Positions 1 to 6,844 of a DNA stretch of 64,000 nucleotides are shown in pieces. The position numbers and the translations under genes were made by a program. Numbering within the stretch: the first letter of the stretch is position 1; every line of letters starts with the position of its first letter. Source of the stretch: Prevotella sp. (GTDB lineage: Bacteria > Bacteroidota > Bacteroidia > Bacteroidales > Bacteroidaceae); assembly GCA_017651265.1 (NCBI GenBank), contig JAGCDO010000049.1, forward strand, positions 1 through 64,000, written 5' to 3'. The notes below the pieces were generated by a model. That model was not told the DNA's origin, ran no database searches, and saw only the letters and a program-made list of their open reading frames with translations.

Positions 1-675
1 CTCAGGCAGTACTACCTCGACCACCTGAACCTGTCGAACAAGTTCGACAAGGAGATGGCGCTGACGAACAACCTGCTGGTGAACCTGGATGAGCTGGATG
101 CCATAAGACCGAGTCAGCATCCTGCCCTGAAGCAGACGCTGTCGAAGAGCAAGGTGAACGGAAGACCCATCTTCGGCTGCAGTCAGGAGGACAGGTCCCG
201 CTATGCCTCGTTCGTGGCCACGACGAACAATCCGCACCCCTTGACCGATGCCACGGGCAGCAGACGATACATCTGTCTGACGGTGCCCAAAGACCAGTTG
301 ATTGACAACACAGGGGAGATCGACTACGGGCAGCTGTATGCCCAGGTGCTCCATGAGCTGATAGAGCTGAAGGCGCCCTATTGGTTCACTCCTGCGGAGG
401 TGAAGCGAATCCAGGAACTCAACCTGAACTACATGGAACAGAAGGACATTGCCGAGATCGTAAAAGCTAGCTTCCGTCTGCCGAAGGAAGGAGAGAGGCC
501 GAAGTACATGAACTGCGGGGATATCCTCAAGGTCATTCAGCAGGAGTATCCTTCAGTAAAGAGCGATAGGAGCACCAGAGTTCACTTAGGACTAACCATG
601 AGGGAACTGGGTTACGACCATGTGGTTCGAGAACATCTTTCCTATTACAAGTTGATTCCCCTAAAAGCTGCGTAG
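1..675 (+). CDS. VapE/DUF3874 family protein, 3' part
   Basis: The reading frame is open from base 1, so the gene begins before the window; 224 codons remain. The visible part resembles the C-terminal half of the virulence-associated protein E family, a P-loop helicase/primase-like ATPase found on phages, satellites and integrative elements, followed by a DUF3874-like tail. A Walker B-like VNLDELDA sits near the start, and a conserved GSRRY arginine follows about 60 residues later, after FVATTNNP. The Walker A motif would lie upstream of the window. The 3' flank carries an 11-bp direct repeat array and a perfect hairpin. In Bacteroidales such genes often mark the edge of a mobile or capsule-associated region. 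Family call is fairly sure; the replication role is inferred from the family. Confidence 0.75.
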   Translation, partial: LRQYYLDHLNLSNKFDKEMALTNNLLVNLDELDAIRPSQHPALKQTLSKSKVNGRPIFGCSQEDRSRYASFVATTNNPHPLTDATGSRRYICLTVPKDQLIDNTGEIDYGQLYAQVLHELIELKAPYWFTPAEVKRIQELNLNYMEQKDIAEIVKASFRLPKEGERPKYMNCGDILKVIQQEYPSVKSDRSTRVHLGLTMRELGYDHVVREHLSYYKLIPLKAA

Positions 676-684
676 GGGGAGATG

Positions 685-717
685 TACGGGAAATCTACGG
701 GAAATCTACGGGAGATG
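685..717. repeat. Three 11-bp direct repeats after the VapE-like gene
   Basis: TACGGGAAATC occurs at 685, 696 and, with variation (TACGGGAGATG), at 707; a further partial copy (TTTACGGGAAATG) lies at 772-784. The 11-bp period equals one helical turn, as in iteron-type binding arrays. No protein partner can be named from the sequence. Confidence 0.8.
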
Positions 718-735
718 TTAGAGCAACATCTCCCG
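709..735. other. Perfect 11-bp hairpin
   Basis: CGGGAGATGTT (709-719) and AACATCTCCCG (725-735) pair perfectly around a 5-nt loop. The left arm is also the third 11-bp repeat. No T-run follows, so it is not a classical terminator; it could stabilise the 3' end of the upstream transcript or be part of an origin-like structure. Confidence 0.7.
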
Positions 736-806
736 TCCCTCAAACCCTTTATACATCGGTGTTTCAAGAGGTTTACGGGAAATGTTGGCCTTTTTGTGCA
801 TTTATT

Positions 807-870
807 CGACCACGGATTGAACAGATTAAACGGATGATTATCAAATCCGCAATCCGTGTGATCCGTGGTC
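807..870. repeat. Palindromic element, copy 1 of a flanking direct repeat
   Basis: The outer arms GACCACGGAT (808-817) and ATCCGTGGTC (861-870) are perfect inverted repeats. The first 45 bases (807-851) recur at 2208-2252 with one mismatch, so the ATPase gene between them is bracketed by direct repeats. Elements with CCACGGAT ends are common between Bacteroidales genes (general knowledge, not searched here). Confidence 0.8.
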
Positions 871-886
871 AGTTAAATAATATATG

Positions 887-2083
887 TTAGTATAGCAGTC
901 CGAACATCCATAGGGGGATCTTGTTGCCATATCCGATTTCTATTTCATCAGCTATGACATAACTGTCAGGGATATCCTTGATCTGGGAGAATCCTTTACC
1001 CTTGCCTCCCACCTCAAACAAATACTTGCCTTCAACCGACAGGTCGCCCTGCTTGGGGTATTGGATGCTATGACTATGTGCAAGCATAGCGGCAAAAAGA
1101 GATTCGCGAACAGTGCCCGTGTCAGCAGGCTGGACCAATGCCTGCATGATGTTTGGATTGTTGAAAAGAATCTTCTCGGGTTTCCCTAATGATTTTAAAT
1201 CTTTCCTGTCTGCATACAGCAGTCTTAAAAGGGCTGCACGATGGAGTAGCGCCAGCAGTCGAATGAGCTGATTACGAGTGGTGTCCAAAGCTGAGCAAAG
1301 TGATGAGATGTTCGGCGTAAAAGGCTTCATCTGAGCCAAAAGGACCAAAAGACGCTTCGCTTTCTGAAGGGTCTCAAACTCTATGCTTTCAACAGCGGGG
1401 ATATCATTCTCTATGATTGTTGTGACAATGCTCTGTATCCTCTCATAATAGCTGACAGTGGATGATGTCTCAAGAAAGAATGGATAGTACCCCTGCTGAA
1501 TATATCGCTCAAAATGAGGCAGAACTTTCAGCTTTCCTGCAATTTCTGTCGCTATCTGCTGGTGACGGGTAAGAATGTCATTGAGTGATAGTGGTTCAAA
1601 TGTGGCTATACCATTAATGGCAAGGTATTCTCTGAAAGAAAGTCCTTCGAGGTGATAGGTGCGGAGACGACGGGATAAGTCAGCCTCTGCTCCATTAAGC
1701 TCAAGCAGGGAAGAACCTGTGAATACTATATGAAGTGAAGGATAACTATCGTAGATGTTTTTGATTTCTTTTATCCAGTTAGTATAACGGTGTACTTCAT
1801 CAAGGAAGATATGAGTAACGCCATGGGTGTATAGATATTCCGTGAGTTCCAAAAGGGTGTGTGTACTGAACCAGATGTGGTCAAGCGAAACATAGAAAGC
1901 CTTTGACCAGTCTGGAAAGGTGAGCTTGATATGCTGAAGGAGCATCGTGGTTTTACCAACACCTCTTGCTCCTTTGATACCAATTAGGCGTTCATTCCAT
2001 TCTATCTGAGAGTATAGATAACGCTGGTATTTACAATCAATCTCTTCCAACCGGCGGCTATATGCCAAGAATAATGCTTCCAT
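887..2083 (-). CDS. AAA family ATPase (AAA_14/DUF4143-like)
   Basis: A 398-residue P-loop protein of the prokaryotic AAA_14 type. Walker A GARGVGKT is at residues 38-45, Walker B HIFLDEVHRY near residue 93, and a sensor-like VFTGSS follows. The C-terminal half resembles the DUF4143/winged-helix region usual in this family. These ATPases occur in many copies in Bacteroidales genomes; their cellular role is not established. The gene stands alone on the minus strand with its own promoter at 2110-2117 and lies between two 45-bp direct repeats, so it looks like an independently acquired cassette. No transposase or toxin partner is visible next to it. The start ATG at 2083 is 27 bp downstream of the minus-7 box. 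Family sure, function unknown. Confidence 0.85.
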   Translation of the reverse strand: MEALFLAYSRRLEEIDCKYQRYLYSQIEWNERLIGIKGARGVGKTTMLLQHIKLTFPDWSKAFYVSLDHIWFSTHTLLELTEYLYTHGVTHIFLDEVHRYTNWIKEIKNIYDSYPSLHIVFTGSSLLELNGAEADLSRRLRTYHLEGLSFREYLAINGIATFEPLSLNDILTRHQQIATEIAGKLKVLPHFERYIQQGYYPFFLETSSTVSYYERIQSIVTTIIENDIPAVESIEFETLQKAKRLLVLLAQMKPFTPNISSLCSALDTTRNQLIRLLALLHRAALLRLLYADRKDLKSLGKPEKILFNNPNIMQALVQPADTGTVRESLFAAMLAHSHSIQYPKQGDLSVEGKYLFEVGGKGKGFSQIKDIPDSYVIADEIEIGYGNKIPLWMFGLLY

Positions 2084-2109
2084 ATCGATTACATTATAAA
2101 TTCTCGGTG

Positions 2110-2117
2110 CAAAGATA
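2110..2117 (-). promoter_or_regulatory. Promoter minus-7 box of the AAA ATPase gene
   Basis: On the minus strand this reads TATCTTTG, a perfect match to the Bacteroidales minus-7 consensus TAnnTTTG, placed 27 bp before the ATG. Confidence 0.7.
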
Positions 2118-2118
2118 T

Positions 2119-2200
2119 AAAAAGTTTCTTTTCAAAGAAAGAAATACTTAAAAAAGTTTCTTTGAAAAGAAAGAAAATGACAAGAAAAGCTTCTTTTAAA
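2119..2200. repeat. AT-rich AAGTTTCTTT repeats
   Basis: Two near-copies of AAAGTTTCTTT followed by AAAGAAAGAAA (2121-2144 and 2152-2177) and a related AAGAAAAGCTTCTTTT (2182-2197) form overlapping imperfect palindromes upstream of the ATPase promoter. They explain the lack of coding sequence here; function unknown. Confidence 0.6.
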
Positions 2201-2207
2201 AGAATAA

Positions 2208-2252
2208 CGACCACGGATTGAACAGATTAAACGGATAATTATCAAATCCGCA
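2208..2252. repeat. Copy 2 of the flanking direct repeat
   Basis: Matches 807-851 at 44 of 45 positions (G to A in the middle). It lacks the second palindrome arm found at 861-870, so it is a half element. Confidence 0.85.
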
Positions 2253-2272
2253 TGACTTTTATTTGGCTACAA

Positions 2273-2305
2273 AACAAAAAAACCGCTGAACCTGAGGTCC
2301 AGCGG
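2273..2305 (-). terminator. Rho-independent terminator of the small lipoprotein gene
   Basis: On the minus strand the stem CCGCTG/CAGCGG (2283-2305), with an inner ACC/GGT pairing, is followed by a T-rich run (2282 down to 2273). It lies 28 bp past the stop codon at 2333. Confidence 0.85.
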
Positions 2306-2332
2306 CATTTCTCTCAATTGCGTTCGTGCTAA

Positions 2333-2506
2333 TTACTCAGCAACAGCAGCTGTGTCAACGGGAGCAGCAGCAGTGTCAACAGCAGTTGTATCAACAACCA
2401 TAGTGTCAACCGGCTCTTCTACTGCGGGAGCAGCAGGCTTGTTCTCAACACAAGAAGCGAATGAGATAGCTGCAACAGCTACGAACATCAAAACTAATTT
2501 CTTCAT
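2333..2506 (-). CDS. Small VDT-repeat lipoprotein, 57 aa
   Basis: A complete short gene reading MKKLVLMFVAVAAISFASC at its start: a lipoprotein signal peptide with lipobox FASC and acylated Cys19. The mature part is only about 38 residues, acidic and low in complexity, made of P-A-A and V-D-T motifs (VDTTAVDTAAAPVDTAAVAE). It should be an outer-membrane or inner-membrane anchored peptide; its role is unknown. A promoter box (2557-2564) lies 51 bp upstream and a strong terminator follows, so it is a monocistronic, well-delimited gene. Short Ala/Pro/Val/Asp/Thr-rich lipoproteins of this kind recur in Prevotella and Bacteroides genomes. That it is a real gene is supported by signal peptide, promoter and terminator together. 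Confidence 0.85.
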   Translation of the reverse strand: MKKLVLMFVAVAAISFASCVENKPAAPAVEEPVDTMVVDTTAVDTAAAPVDTAAVAE

Positions 2507-2556
2507 TTTCTTTGCTTTTTAAATCTGTAAAACAATCATTGTTTATTAAAACGCTG

Positions 2557-2564
2557 CAAAGGTA
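2557..2564 (-). promoter_or_regulatory. Promoter minus-7 box of the small lipoprotein gene
   Basis: Minus strand TACCTTTG, a full TAnnTTTG match, 51 bp from the ATG at 2506. Confidence 0.7.
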
Positions 2565-2732
2565 AGCATTTTTTTGATAGCTTGTACTTTTTTTAGCGTT
2601 TTTTTTTAGGTCGTTTTGTAACTTTTTTGTAAGTGATTGAAAATCAATATAATGCAAATTATTAATAACTGTTAAAGTTTTAAGCCGTATCAATAATGAG
2701 GGGAATTTGCATTGTATTTCATTATTTTTTTG

Positions 2733-2740
2733 TACCTTTG
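2733..2740 (+). promoter_or_regulatory. Promoter minus-7 box of mtaB
   Basis: TACCTTTG, with a TTTG at 2706-2709 as a possible minus-33 element (23-bp spacer, slightly long). It lies 51 bp before the ATG at 2791, which supports that start over the longer open frame. Confidence 0.65.
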
Positions 2741-2790
2741 GCTTCTCAAACAAGGGTTGTTTTATCTCCCTATTATATATAATAAGGTGT

Positions 2791-4302
2791 ATGATTGACA
2801 GTGCCGCTTTTCAAGGTAAGAAGGCTGCCTATTTCACATTAGGCTGTAAGCTGAACTTTTCTGAGACATCCACATTCGGACGGATGCTTCAGGAGATGGG
2901 TGTGACCACCGTGGGCAGGGATGAGCAGGCAGATATCTGCATCATCAACACCTGTTCCGTGACGGATGTGGCCGACGCTAAGTGCCGTCAGGCTATACAC
3001 CGCATGGTGCGAAACCATCCTAATGCCTTTATCGTGGTGACTGGTTGCTATGCGCAGCTGTCGGCCGATGAAGTGAGCAAGATACCAGGTGTGGATCTGG
3101 TGCTGGGCAGCGATGAGAAAGCTCAGTTGGTACAGTTCCTTTCGGAAGCGTGGAGTGAGGAAGGTCAAAGGGACTCGGTTAAAGGCCATGCGGCTGTTCA
3201 AGAGCAGCAAGCTGCGTTCAAGAGCGCTGACGCGCGTTCAAGGGTTCAAGGTCAAAGGGACACGGTCAAAGGCCATGCGGCTGTTCAAGAGCAGCAAGCT
3301 GCGTTCAAGAGCGCTGACACGCGTTCAAAGAATGGGGAAAGGGCGAAGGTGTTCAGGAAGGAGAAGACCAAGGATATACAGTCGTTTGCTCCCAGCTGCT
3401 CCCGTGGAAACCGCACACGCTTTTTCCTGAAGGTGCAGGATGGTTGTAGCTATTTCTGTACCTATTGTACCATACCTTACGCCCGTGGCTTCAGTAGGAA
3501 CCCCACGATATCCTCGCTGGTGCAGCAGGCTGAGCAGGCTGTACGCGAAGGCGGTAAAGAGATCGTGCTGACCGGTGTGAACATCGGCGATTTCGGTCGT
3601 TCAACCGGTGAGCGGTTCATCGATCTCGTCAAGGCACTCGATCAGGTGGAGGGTGTGGAACGCTACCGCATCAGTAGTTTGGAGCCCGATTTGATAGACG
3701 ATGAGCTGATAGCCTATTGCGCCCAGAGTAGGGCCTTCATGCCGCATTTCCATATTCCGCTTCAGAGCGGATCGGATGCTGTACTGAAGCTGATGCACCG
3801 TCGTTACGACACGGCTTTGTTCGCACATAAGATAGAGAAGATCAAGGAGATGATGCCCGATGCCTTCATCGGCGTGGACGTGATGGTGGGAACAAGGGGA
3901 GAGCTGGACGAGTATTTCGAGGAGTGCTATGCCTTCTTGGACCGTCTGCCTGTTACGCAACTGCATGTGTTTCCGTATTCCGAGCGTCCGGGTACTGCTG
4001 CCCTGCGTATTCCCCATGTGGTGAGTGCTGCGGATAAGAAACTGCGTTCCAAACGACTGCTGGAGCTGTCGGATAAGAAGACCGAGGCGTTCTATGCCTC
4101 GTATATTGGTAAGGAGGCGGAGGTGCTGTTCGAGAAGGCTTCACGGGGCAGGGCCATGCACGGCTTCACAAGGAACTATATCCGTGTGGAGCTGCCACCG
4201 GCAGAAGGAAATAACGCGCTCGATAACCAGATTGTACAAGTTACACTGGGTGACTTCAACCACGACCGTACGGCGCTGAAAGCGCTGATAAGTGATAAGT
4301 AA
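2791..4302 (+). CDS. mtaB: tRNA t6A37 methylthiotransferase MtaB
   Basis: A radical-SAM methylthiotransferase that turns t6A into ms2t6A at position 37 of ANN-decoding tRNAs. The N-terminal UPF0004 domain begins with YFTLGCKLN (Cys19), which binds the second 4Fe-4S cluster. The radical SAM motif is C219-x3-C223-x2-C226 in CSYFCTYC, and a TRAM-like C terminus follows. The protein is 503 residues, some 60 longer than usual; the surplus is a repeated segment at residues 125-180, exactly in the linker between the UPF0004 and radical SAM domains. That segment is two copies of an 87-bp unit with the texture of intergenic repeats. Upstream in-frame codons exist, but the promoter at 2733 places the start at 2791. 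The last codons (ISDK) run into a heptamer repeat. Confidence 0.9.
   Translation: MIDSAAFQGKKAAYFTLGCKLNFSETSTFGRMLQEMGVTTVGRDEQADICIINTCSVTDVADAKCRQAIHRMVRNHPNAFIVVTGCYAQLSADEVSKIPGVDLVLGSDEKAQLVQFLSEAWSEEGQRDSVKGHAAVQEQQAAFKSADARSRVQGQRDTVKGHAAVQEQQAAFKSADTRSKNGERAKVFRKEKTKDIQSFAPSCSRGNRTRFFLKVQDGCSYFCTYCTIPYARGFSRNPTISSLVQQAEQAVREGGKEIVLTGVNIGDFGRSTGERFIDLVKALDQVEGVERYRISSLEPDLIDDELIAYCAQSRAFMPHFHIPLQSGSDAVLKLMHRRYDTALFAHKIEKIKEMMPDAFIGVDVMVGTRGELDEYFEECYAFLDRLPVTQLHVFPYSERPGTAALRIPHVVSAADKKLRSKRLLELSDKKTEAFYASYIGKEAEVLFEKASRGRAMHGFTRNYIRVELPPAEGNNALDNQIVQVTLGDFNHDRTALKALISDK
3163..3330. repeat. 87-bp in-frame tandem repeat inside mtaB
   Basis: Copy 1 at 3163-3249 and partial copy 2 at 3250-3330, nearly identical. 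87 is a multiple of 3, so both copies read the same peptide (GQRD, then VKGHAAVQEQQAAFKSAD). The start of each copy has a degenerate 7-bp texture (AAGGTCA, AAGGGAC, TCGGTTA, AAGGCCA), like the intergenic heptamer runs elsewhere in the window. Confidence 0.9.
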
Positions 4303-4324
4303 CAAGTGATAAGTGATAAGTGGA
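4290..4324. repeat. AAGTGAT heptamer run
   Basis: AAGTGAT, AAGTAAC, AAGTGAT, AAGTGAT and a variant fifth unit span the last codons and stop of mtaB, the 17-bp gap and the GTG start of the next gene. Both gene ends are thus written in repeat sequence. Confidence 0.85.
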
Positions 4325-5342
4325 TAAGGTTGCGATTGTTATACTGAACTGGAACGGCGTGAAGATGCTGTCGAAGTACATGGATACACTGCTGGAGCAT
4401 TCCCGTGGTGAGGCTGTGGTGTATGTAGCCGACAATGCCTCGACGGATGAGTCGGTTCCCTTCCTCAAGGAGCACTATCCTGAGGTGCGACTGATTCAGC
4501 TGGAGAAGAACTGGGGCTTTGCCGACGGCTATAACAAGGCGCTGCAGCAGGTGGAGGCTACCTATTACGTCATCTTGAACAGCGATGTGGAGGTGACACC
4601 CCATTGGCTGGAACTCCTCATCAGCTTCATGGACAGTCATGAGGAGGTGGCAGCCTGTCAGCCGAAACTGCTGTCGGTGGCCAACAGGAATGCCTTTGAA
4701 TATGCAGGTGCCTGCGGTGGCTTCATCGACAAATACGGCTATCCATTTTGTCGGGGCCGACTCTTTGACAGTGTGGAAGATGACCACGGACAGTATGATT
4801 ATACCTGTGAGGTGATGTGGGCCACGGGAGCCTGTTTAGTAATCCGCGCCGACGACTATTGGAAGGCGAAAGGTTTCGACGGACGGTTCTTCGCGCATAA
4901 CGAGGAGATTGATCTGTGCTGGCGCCTGCGGATGATGGGACGGAAGGTGTATTGCATTCCAGAGAGTAAGGTGTTCCATGTAGGCGGCGGTACACTACCC
5001 AAGGGAAATCCGATGAAGACCTACCTGAATTTCCGCAATAACCTGACCATGTTGTTTAAGAACTTGCCCGACAAGGAGTTGCGACATGTGATGCGCTGGC
5101 GGTGGGTGCTCGATTATGTGGCGGCCTACGAAACGCTGCTGGTGAACAGGAACGTGGGCGACTTCAAGGCCATCTACCGGGCACGGCGTGATTTCAAACG
5201 TTGGAAGAAAGACTTCAAGGCCGACCGTGATGAACTGCAGCAGAGCAGGGTGATGCCCGTGGTGGCTGAACGCAGACCGATCAGTTTGCTGTGGCAGTAT
5301 TATATCAAAGGTAAACGACGGTTCTCGGAGCTGCCCAGATAA
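4320..5342 (+). CDS. Glycosyltransferase family 2
   Basis: A GT-A fold transferase of 340 residues that would add a sugar from a nucleotide sugar to a cell-surface glycan acceptor. It opens with VAIVILNWNG, has the metal-binding NSDVEV near residue 88 and the family's WATGACLVIR and HNEEIDLCWR motifs, typical of rhamnosyltransferase-like GT2 enzymes. The start is a GTG at 4320 inside a heptamer repeat, 17 bp after mtaB, so it is probably in the mtaB transcript. No membrane segment is seen. It is the first of four glycosyltransferases in the first 10 kb. The sugar and linkage cannot be told from sequence. Confidence 0.88.
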   Translation: MDKVAIVILNWNGVKMLSKYMDTLLEHSRGEAVVYVADNASTDESVPFLKEHYPEVRLIQLEKNWGFADGYNKALQQVEATYYVILNSDVEVTPHWLELLISFMDSHEEVAACQPKLLSVANRNAFEYAGACGGFIDKYGYPFCRGRLFDSVEDDHGQYDYTCEVMWATGACLVIRADDYWKAKGFDGRFFAHNEEIDLCWRLRMMGRKVYCIPESKVFHVGGGTLPKGNPMKTYLNFRNNLTMLFKNLPDKELRHVMRWRWVLDYVAAYETLLVNRNVGDFKAIYRARRDFKRWKKDFKADRDELQQSRVMPVVAERRPISLLWQYYIKGKRRFSELPR

Positions 5343-5406
5343 CGTTTCTATAAGGGTGTTGTTGGCACACTTTTTGCTGTCATCCTTTTAGAAAGGAGAA
5401 ACGATT

Positions 5407-6072
5407 ATGGCATTTATTGACTATTACAAGATTTTAGGTGTTGCGAAGGATATTCCGCAGAAGGATGTGAAGAAGGCTTATCTGAAAAGAGCTAAGCAGT
5501 TCCATCCCGATCTGCATCCTGACGATCCCAAGGCCAAGGCGAAATTCCAGGCCTTGTCGGAGGCGTATGATGTGATAGGCGATCCTGAGAAACGAAAGAA
5601 ATACGACCAGTACGGCGAGCGCTGGAAAGAGATGGATGCGATGAACCAGCAGGGTGGAGGTTTCAACTGGTCGCAGCAGGGCGGCTCACCCTTCGAGGGC
5701 TTCGACTTCAGTACCTTCAATGGTAGCGGTGGCTTCAGCAGCTTCTTCCAGGATCTGTTCGGCGGAGGAAGGAAAACACGGGCCCAAGGCTTCAGTCGTC
5801 AGAGCAGCGGCGAGATGAACGCCACGGTGAACATCGATCTCTATACGGCCCTGCTCGGTGGTGAGGTGATGCTTCAGTTGAGTACGGGTACGAAGATCAA
5901 ACTGAAGGTAAAGCCAGAGACACAGCCTGGAACGAGAGTACGACTGAGAGGGAAGGGATACGACCGCGGTGACGGTACGTTTGGCGACCTGATCATTACC
6001 TATCAGGTGCAGTTGCCCACCCATCTTTCCGACCGTCAACGGGACCTGTTGCGGCAGATGCAGGCGGGATAA
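5407..6072 (+). CDS. Short J-domain co-chaperone (CbpA-like)
   Basis: A 221-residue Hsp40-type protein that should stimulate DnaK. The J domain covers residues 4-70 with the HPD motif at 33-35; a Gly/Phe/Ser-rich linker follows (90-130), then one substrate-binding beta domain (about 137-215) with the LRGKGYDRGDGTFGDL signature. DnaJ and CbpA usually have two such beta domains and a dimerisation tail and are 300 residues or more, and this one has no zinc-finger domain, so it is a shortened form. A good ribosome site (AGGAG) precedes the ATG, unusual in this phylum. It is 64 bp after the glycosyltransferase. No heat-shock promoter could be recognised. Confidence 0.85.
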   Translation: MAFIDYYKILGVAKDIPQKDVKKAYLKRAKQFHPDLHPDDPKAKAKFQALSEAYDVIGDPEKRKKYDQYGERWKEMDAMNQQGGGFNWSQQGGSPFEGFDFSTFNGSGGFSSFFQDLFGGGRKTRAQGFSRQSSGEMNATVNIDLYTALLGGEVMLQLSTGTKIKLKVKPETQPGTRVRLRGKGYDRGDGTFGDLIITYQVQLPTHLSDRQRDLLRQMQAG

Positions 6073-6138
6073 GTGTTAAAAATCCTTACGCTTTTCATAA
6101 ATATTCCCCCAATATGCTACTTTCTTCCCGAAAAGTAG

Positions 6139-6146
6139 TACCTTTG
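6139..6146 (+). promoter_or_regulatory. Promoter minus-7 box of rpsP
   Basis: TACCTTTG; transcription would start about 10 bp later, giving a leader of roughly 65 nt before the rpsP ATG. Confidence 0.75.
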
Positions 6147-6151
6147 CAGCC

Positions 6152-6170
6152 GCTATCACGAGATGGTAGC
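6152..6170 (+). promoter_or_regulatory. Hairpin at the start of the rpsP leader
   Basis: GCTATCA (6152-6158) pairs with TGGTAGC (6164-6170; one T-G wobble) around CGAGA. The 13-mer CACGAGATGGTAG of this hairpin occurs again at 6299-6311 within the rpsP coding region, which might allow the ribosomal protein to recognise both its mRNA and itself be autoregulated; this is speculative. Confidence 0.45.
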
Positions 6171-6216
6171 ATGAGATTCAAATTTAATAATTCATTTACA
6201 ATTAAACAATTACAAA

Positions 6217-6750
6217 ATGGCAACAAAAATCAGATTGCAGCGCGGCGGTCGCAAAGGCTATGCTTTCTACAGCATCGTGATCGCTGATGCGAGAGCACCA
6301 CGAGATGGTAGATTTACTGAGAAGATTGGTACTTACAATCCTAACACCAATCCCGCCACAGTAGATTTGAATTTCGACCGTGCACTCTACTGGGTAGAGG
6401 TAGGCGCTCAGCCTACAGACACCGTTCGTAACATCCTGAAGAAGGAAGGTGTTTATATGATGAAGCATCTCCGCACAGGTGTGAAGAAGGGCGCTTTCGA
6501 CGAGGCTGCTGCTCAGAAGAAGTTCGATGCATGGAAAGATGAGAAAGTCAAGGGCTTTGACGCTGTTCGTCAGCAGGTAGAGAAGGCTAAGAAAGAAGCT
6601 GCTGCCAAGGAGCTCGAGGCTGAGAAGAAGATTAACGAGGCTATTGCCCAGAAGGTGGCTGAGAAGAAGGCCGCTGCTGCCGCTCAGGCAGAGGCAGAAG
6701 CACCTGCAGAGGAAGCCGCTCCCGCTGAGGAGGCACCCGCAGAGGCTTAA
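6217..6750 (+). CDS. rpsP: 30S ribosomal protein S16 with long C-terminal tail
   Basis: Small-subunit protein S16, needed for 30S assembly around the 5' domain of 16S rRNA. The conserved core is residues 1-95 ([20 protein letters not shown], then TEKIGTYNP). The rest, to residue 177, is a Lys/Glu/Ala-rich helical extension ending in Glu-Ala-Pro repeats, a normal feature of Bacteroidetes S16. The gene is monocistronic: promoter at 6139, a short structured leader and a terminator at 6774. Codon use is strongly biased, as expected for a ribosomal protein. Confidence 0.97.
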   Translation: MATKIRLQRGGRKGYAFYSIVIADARAPRDGRFTEKIGTYNPNTNPATVDLNFDRALYWVEVGAQPTDTVRNILKKEGVYMMKHLRTGVKKGAFDEAAAQKKFDAWKDEKVKGFDAVRQQVEKAKKEAAAKELEAEKKINEAIAQKVAEKKAAAAAQAEAEAPAEEAAPAEEAPAEA

Positions 6751-6773
6751 TCTTTTTGTAAACAGGAAATGAG

Positions 6774-6806
6774 GAGGCAGGCGTTAGCCATGCCTCTTTC
6801 TTTTTC
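6774..6806 (+). terminator. rpsP terminator
   Basis: GAGGCA (6774-6779) and TGCCTC (6791-6796) form a stem extended by GGC/GCC around GTTA, followed by a T-rich tract. Confidence 0.85.
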
Positions 6807-6807
6807 C

Positions 6808-6835
6808 CTCCACTCTCCACATTCCACACTCCACA
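6808..6835. repeat. CTCCACA heptamer run
   Basis: Four 7-bp units (CTCCACT, CTCCACA, TTCCACA, CTCCACA) fill the gap between the rpsP terminator and the next start codon. Confidence 0.85.
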
Positions 6836-6844
6836 ATCTTTACC

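Noticed and set aside
807-2252. Insertion sequence around the ATPase gene
   Set aside because: No transposase, and the flanking repeats are direct rather than terminal inverted repeats; kept only as a possible recombination cassette.
3163-3330. CRISPR-like or IS insertion in mtaB
   Set aside because: The copies are direct and adjacent, without terminal inverted repeats or target duplication, and the frame is kept.
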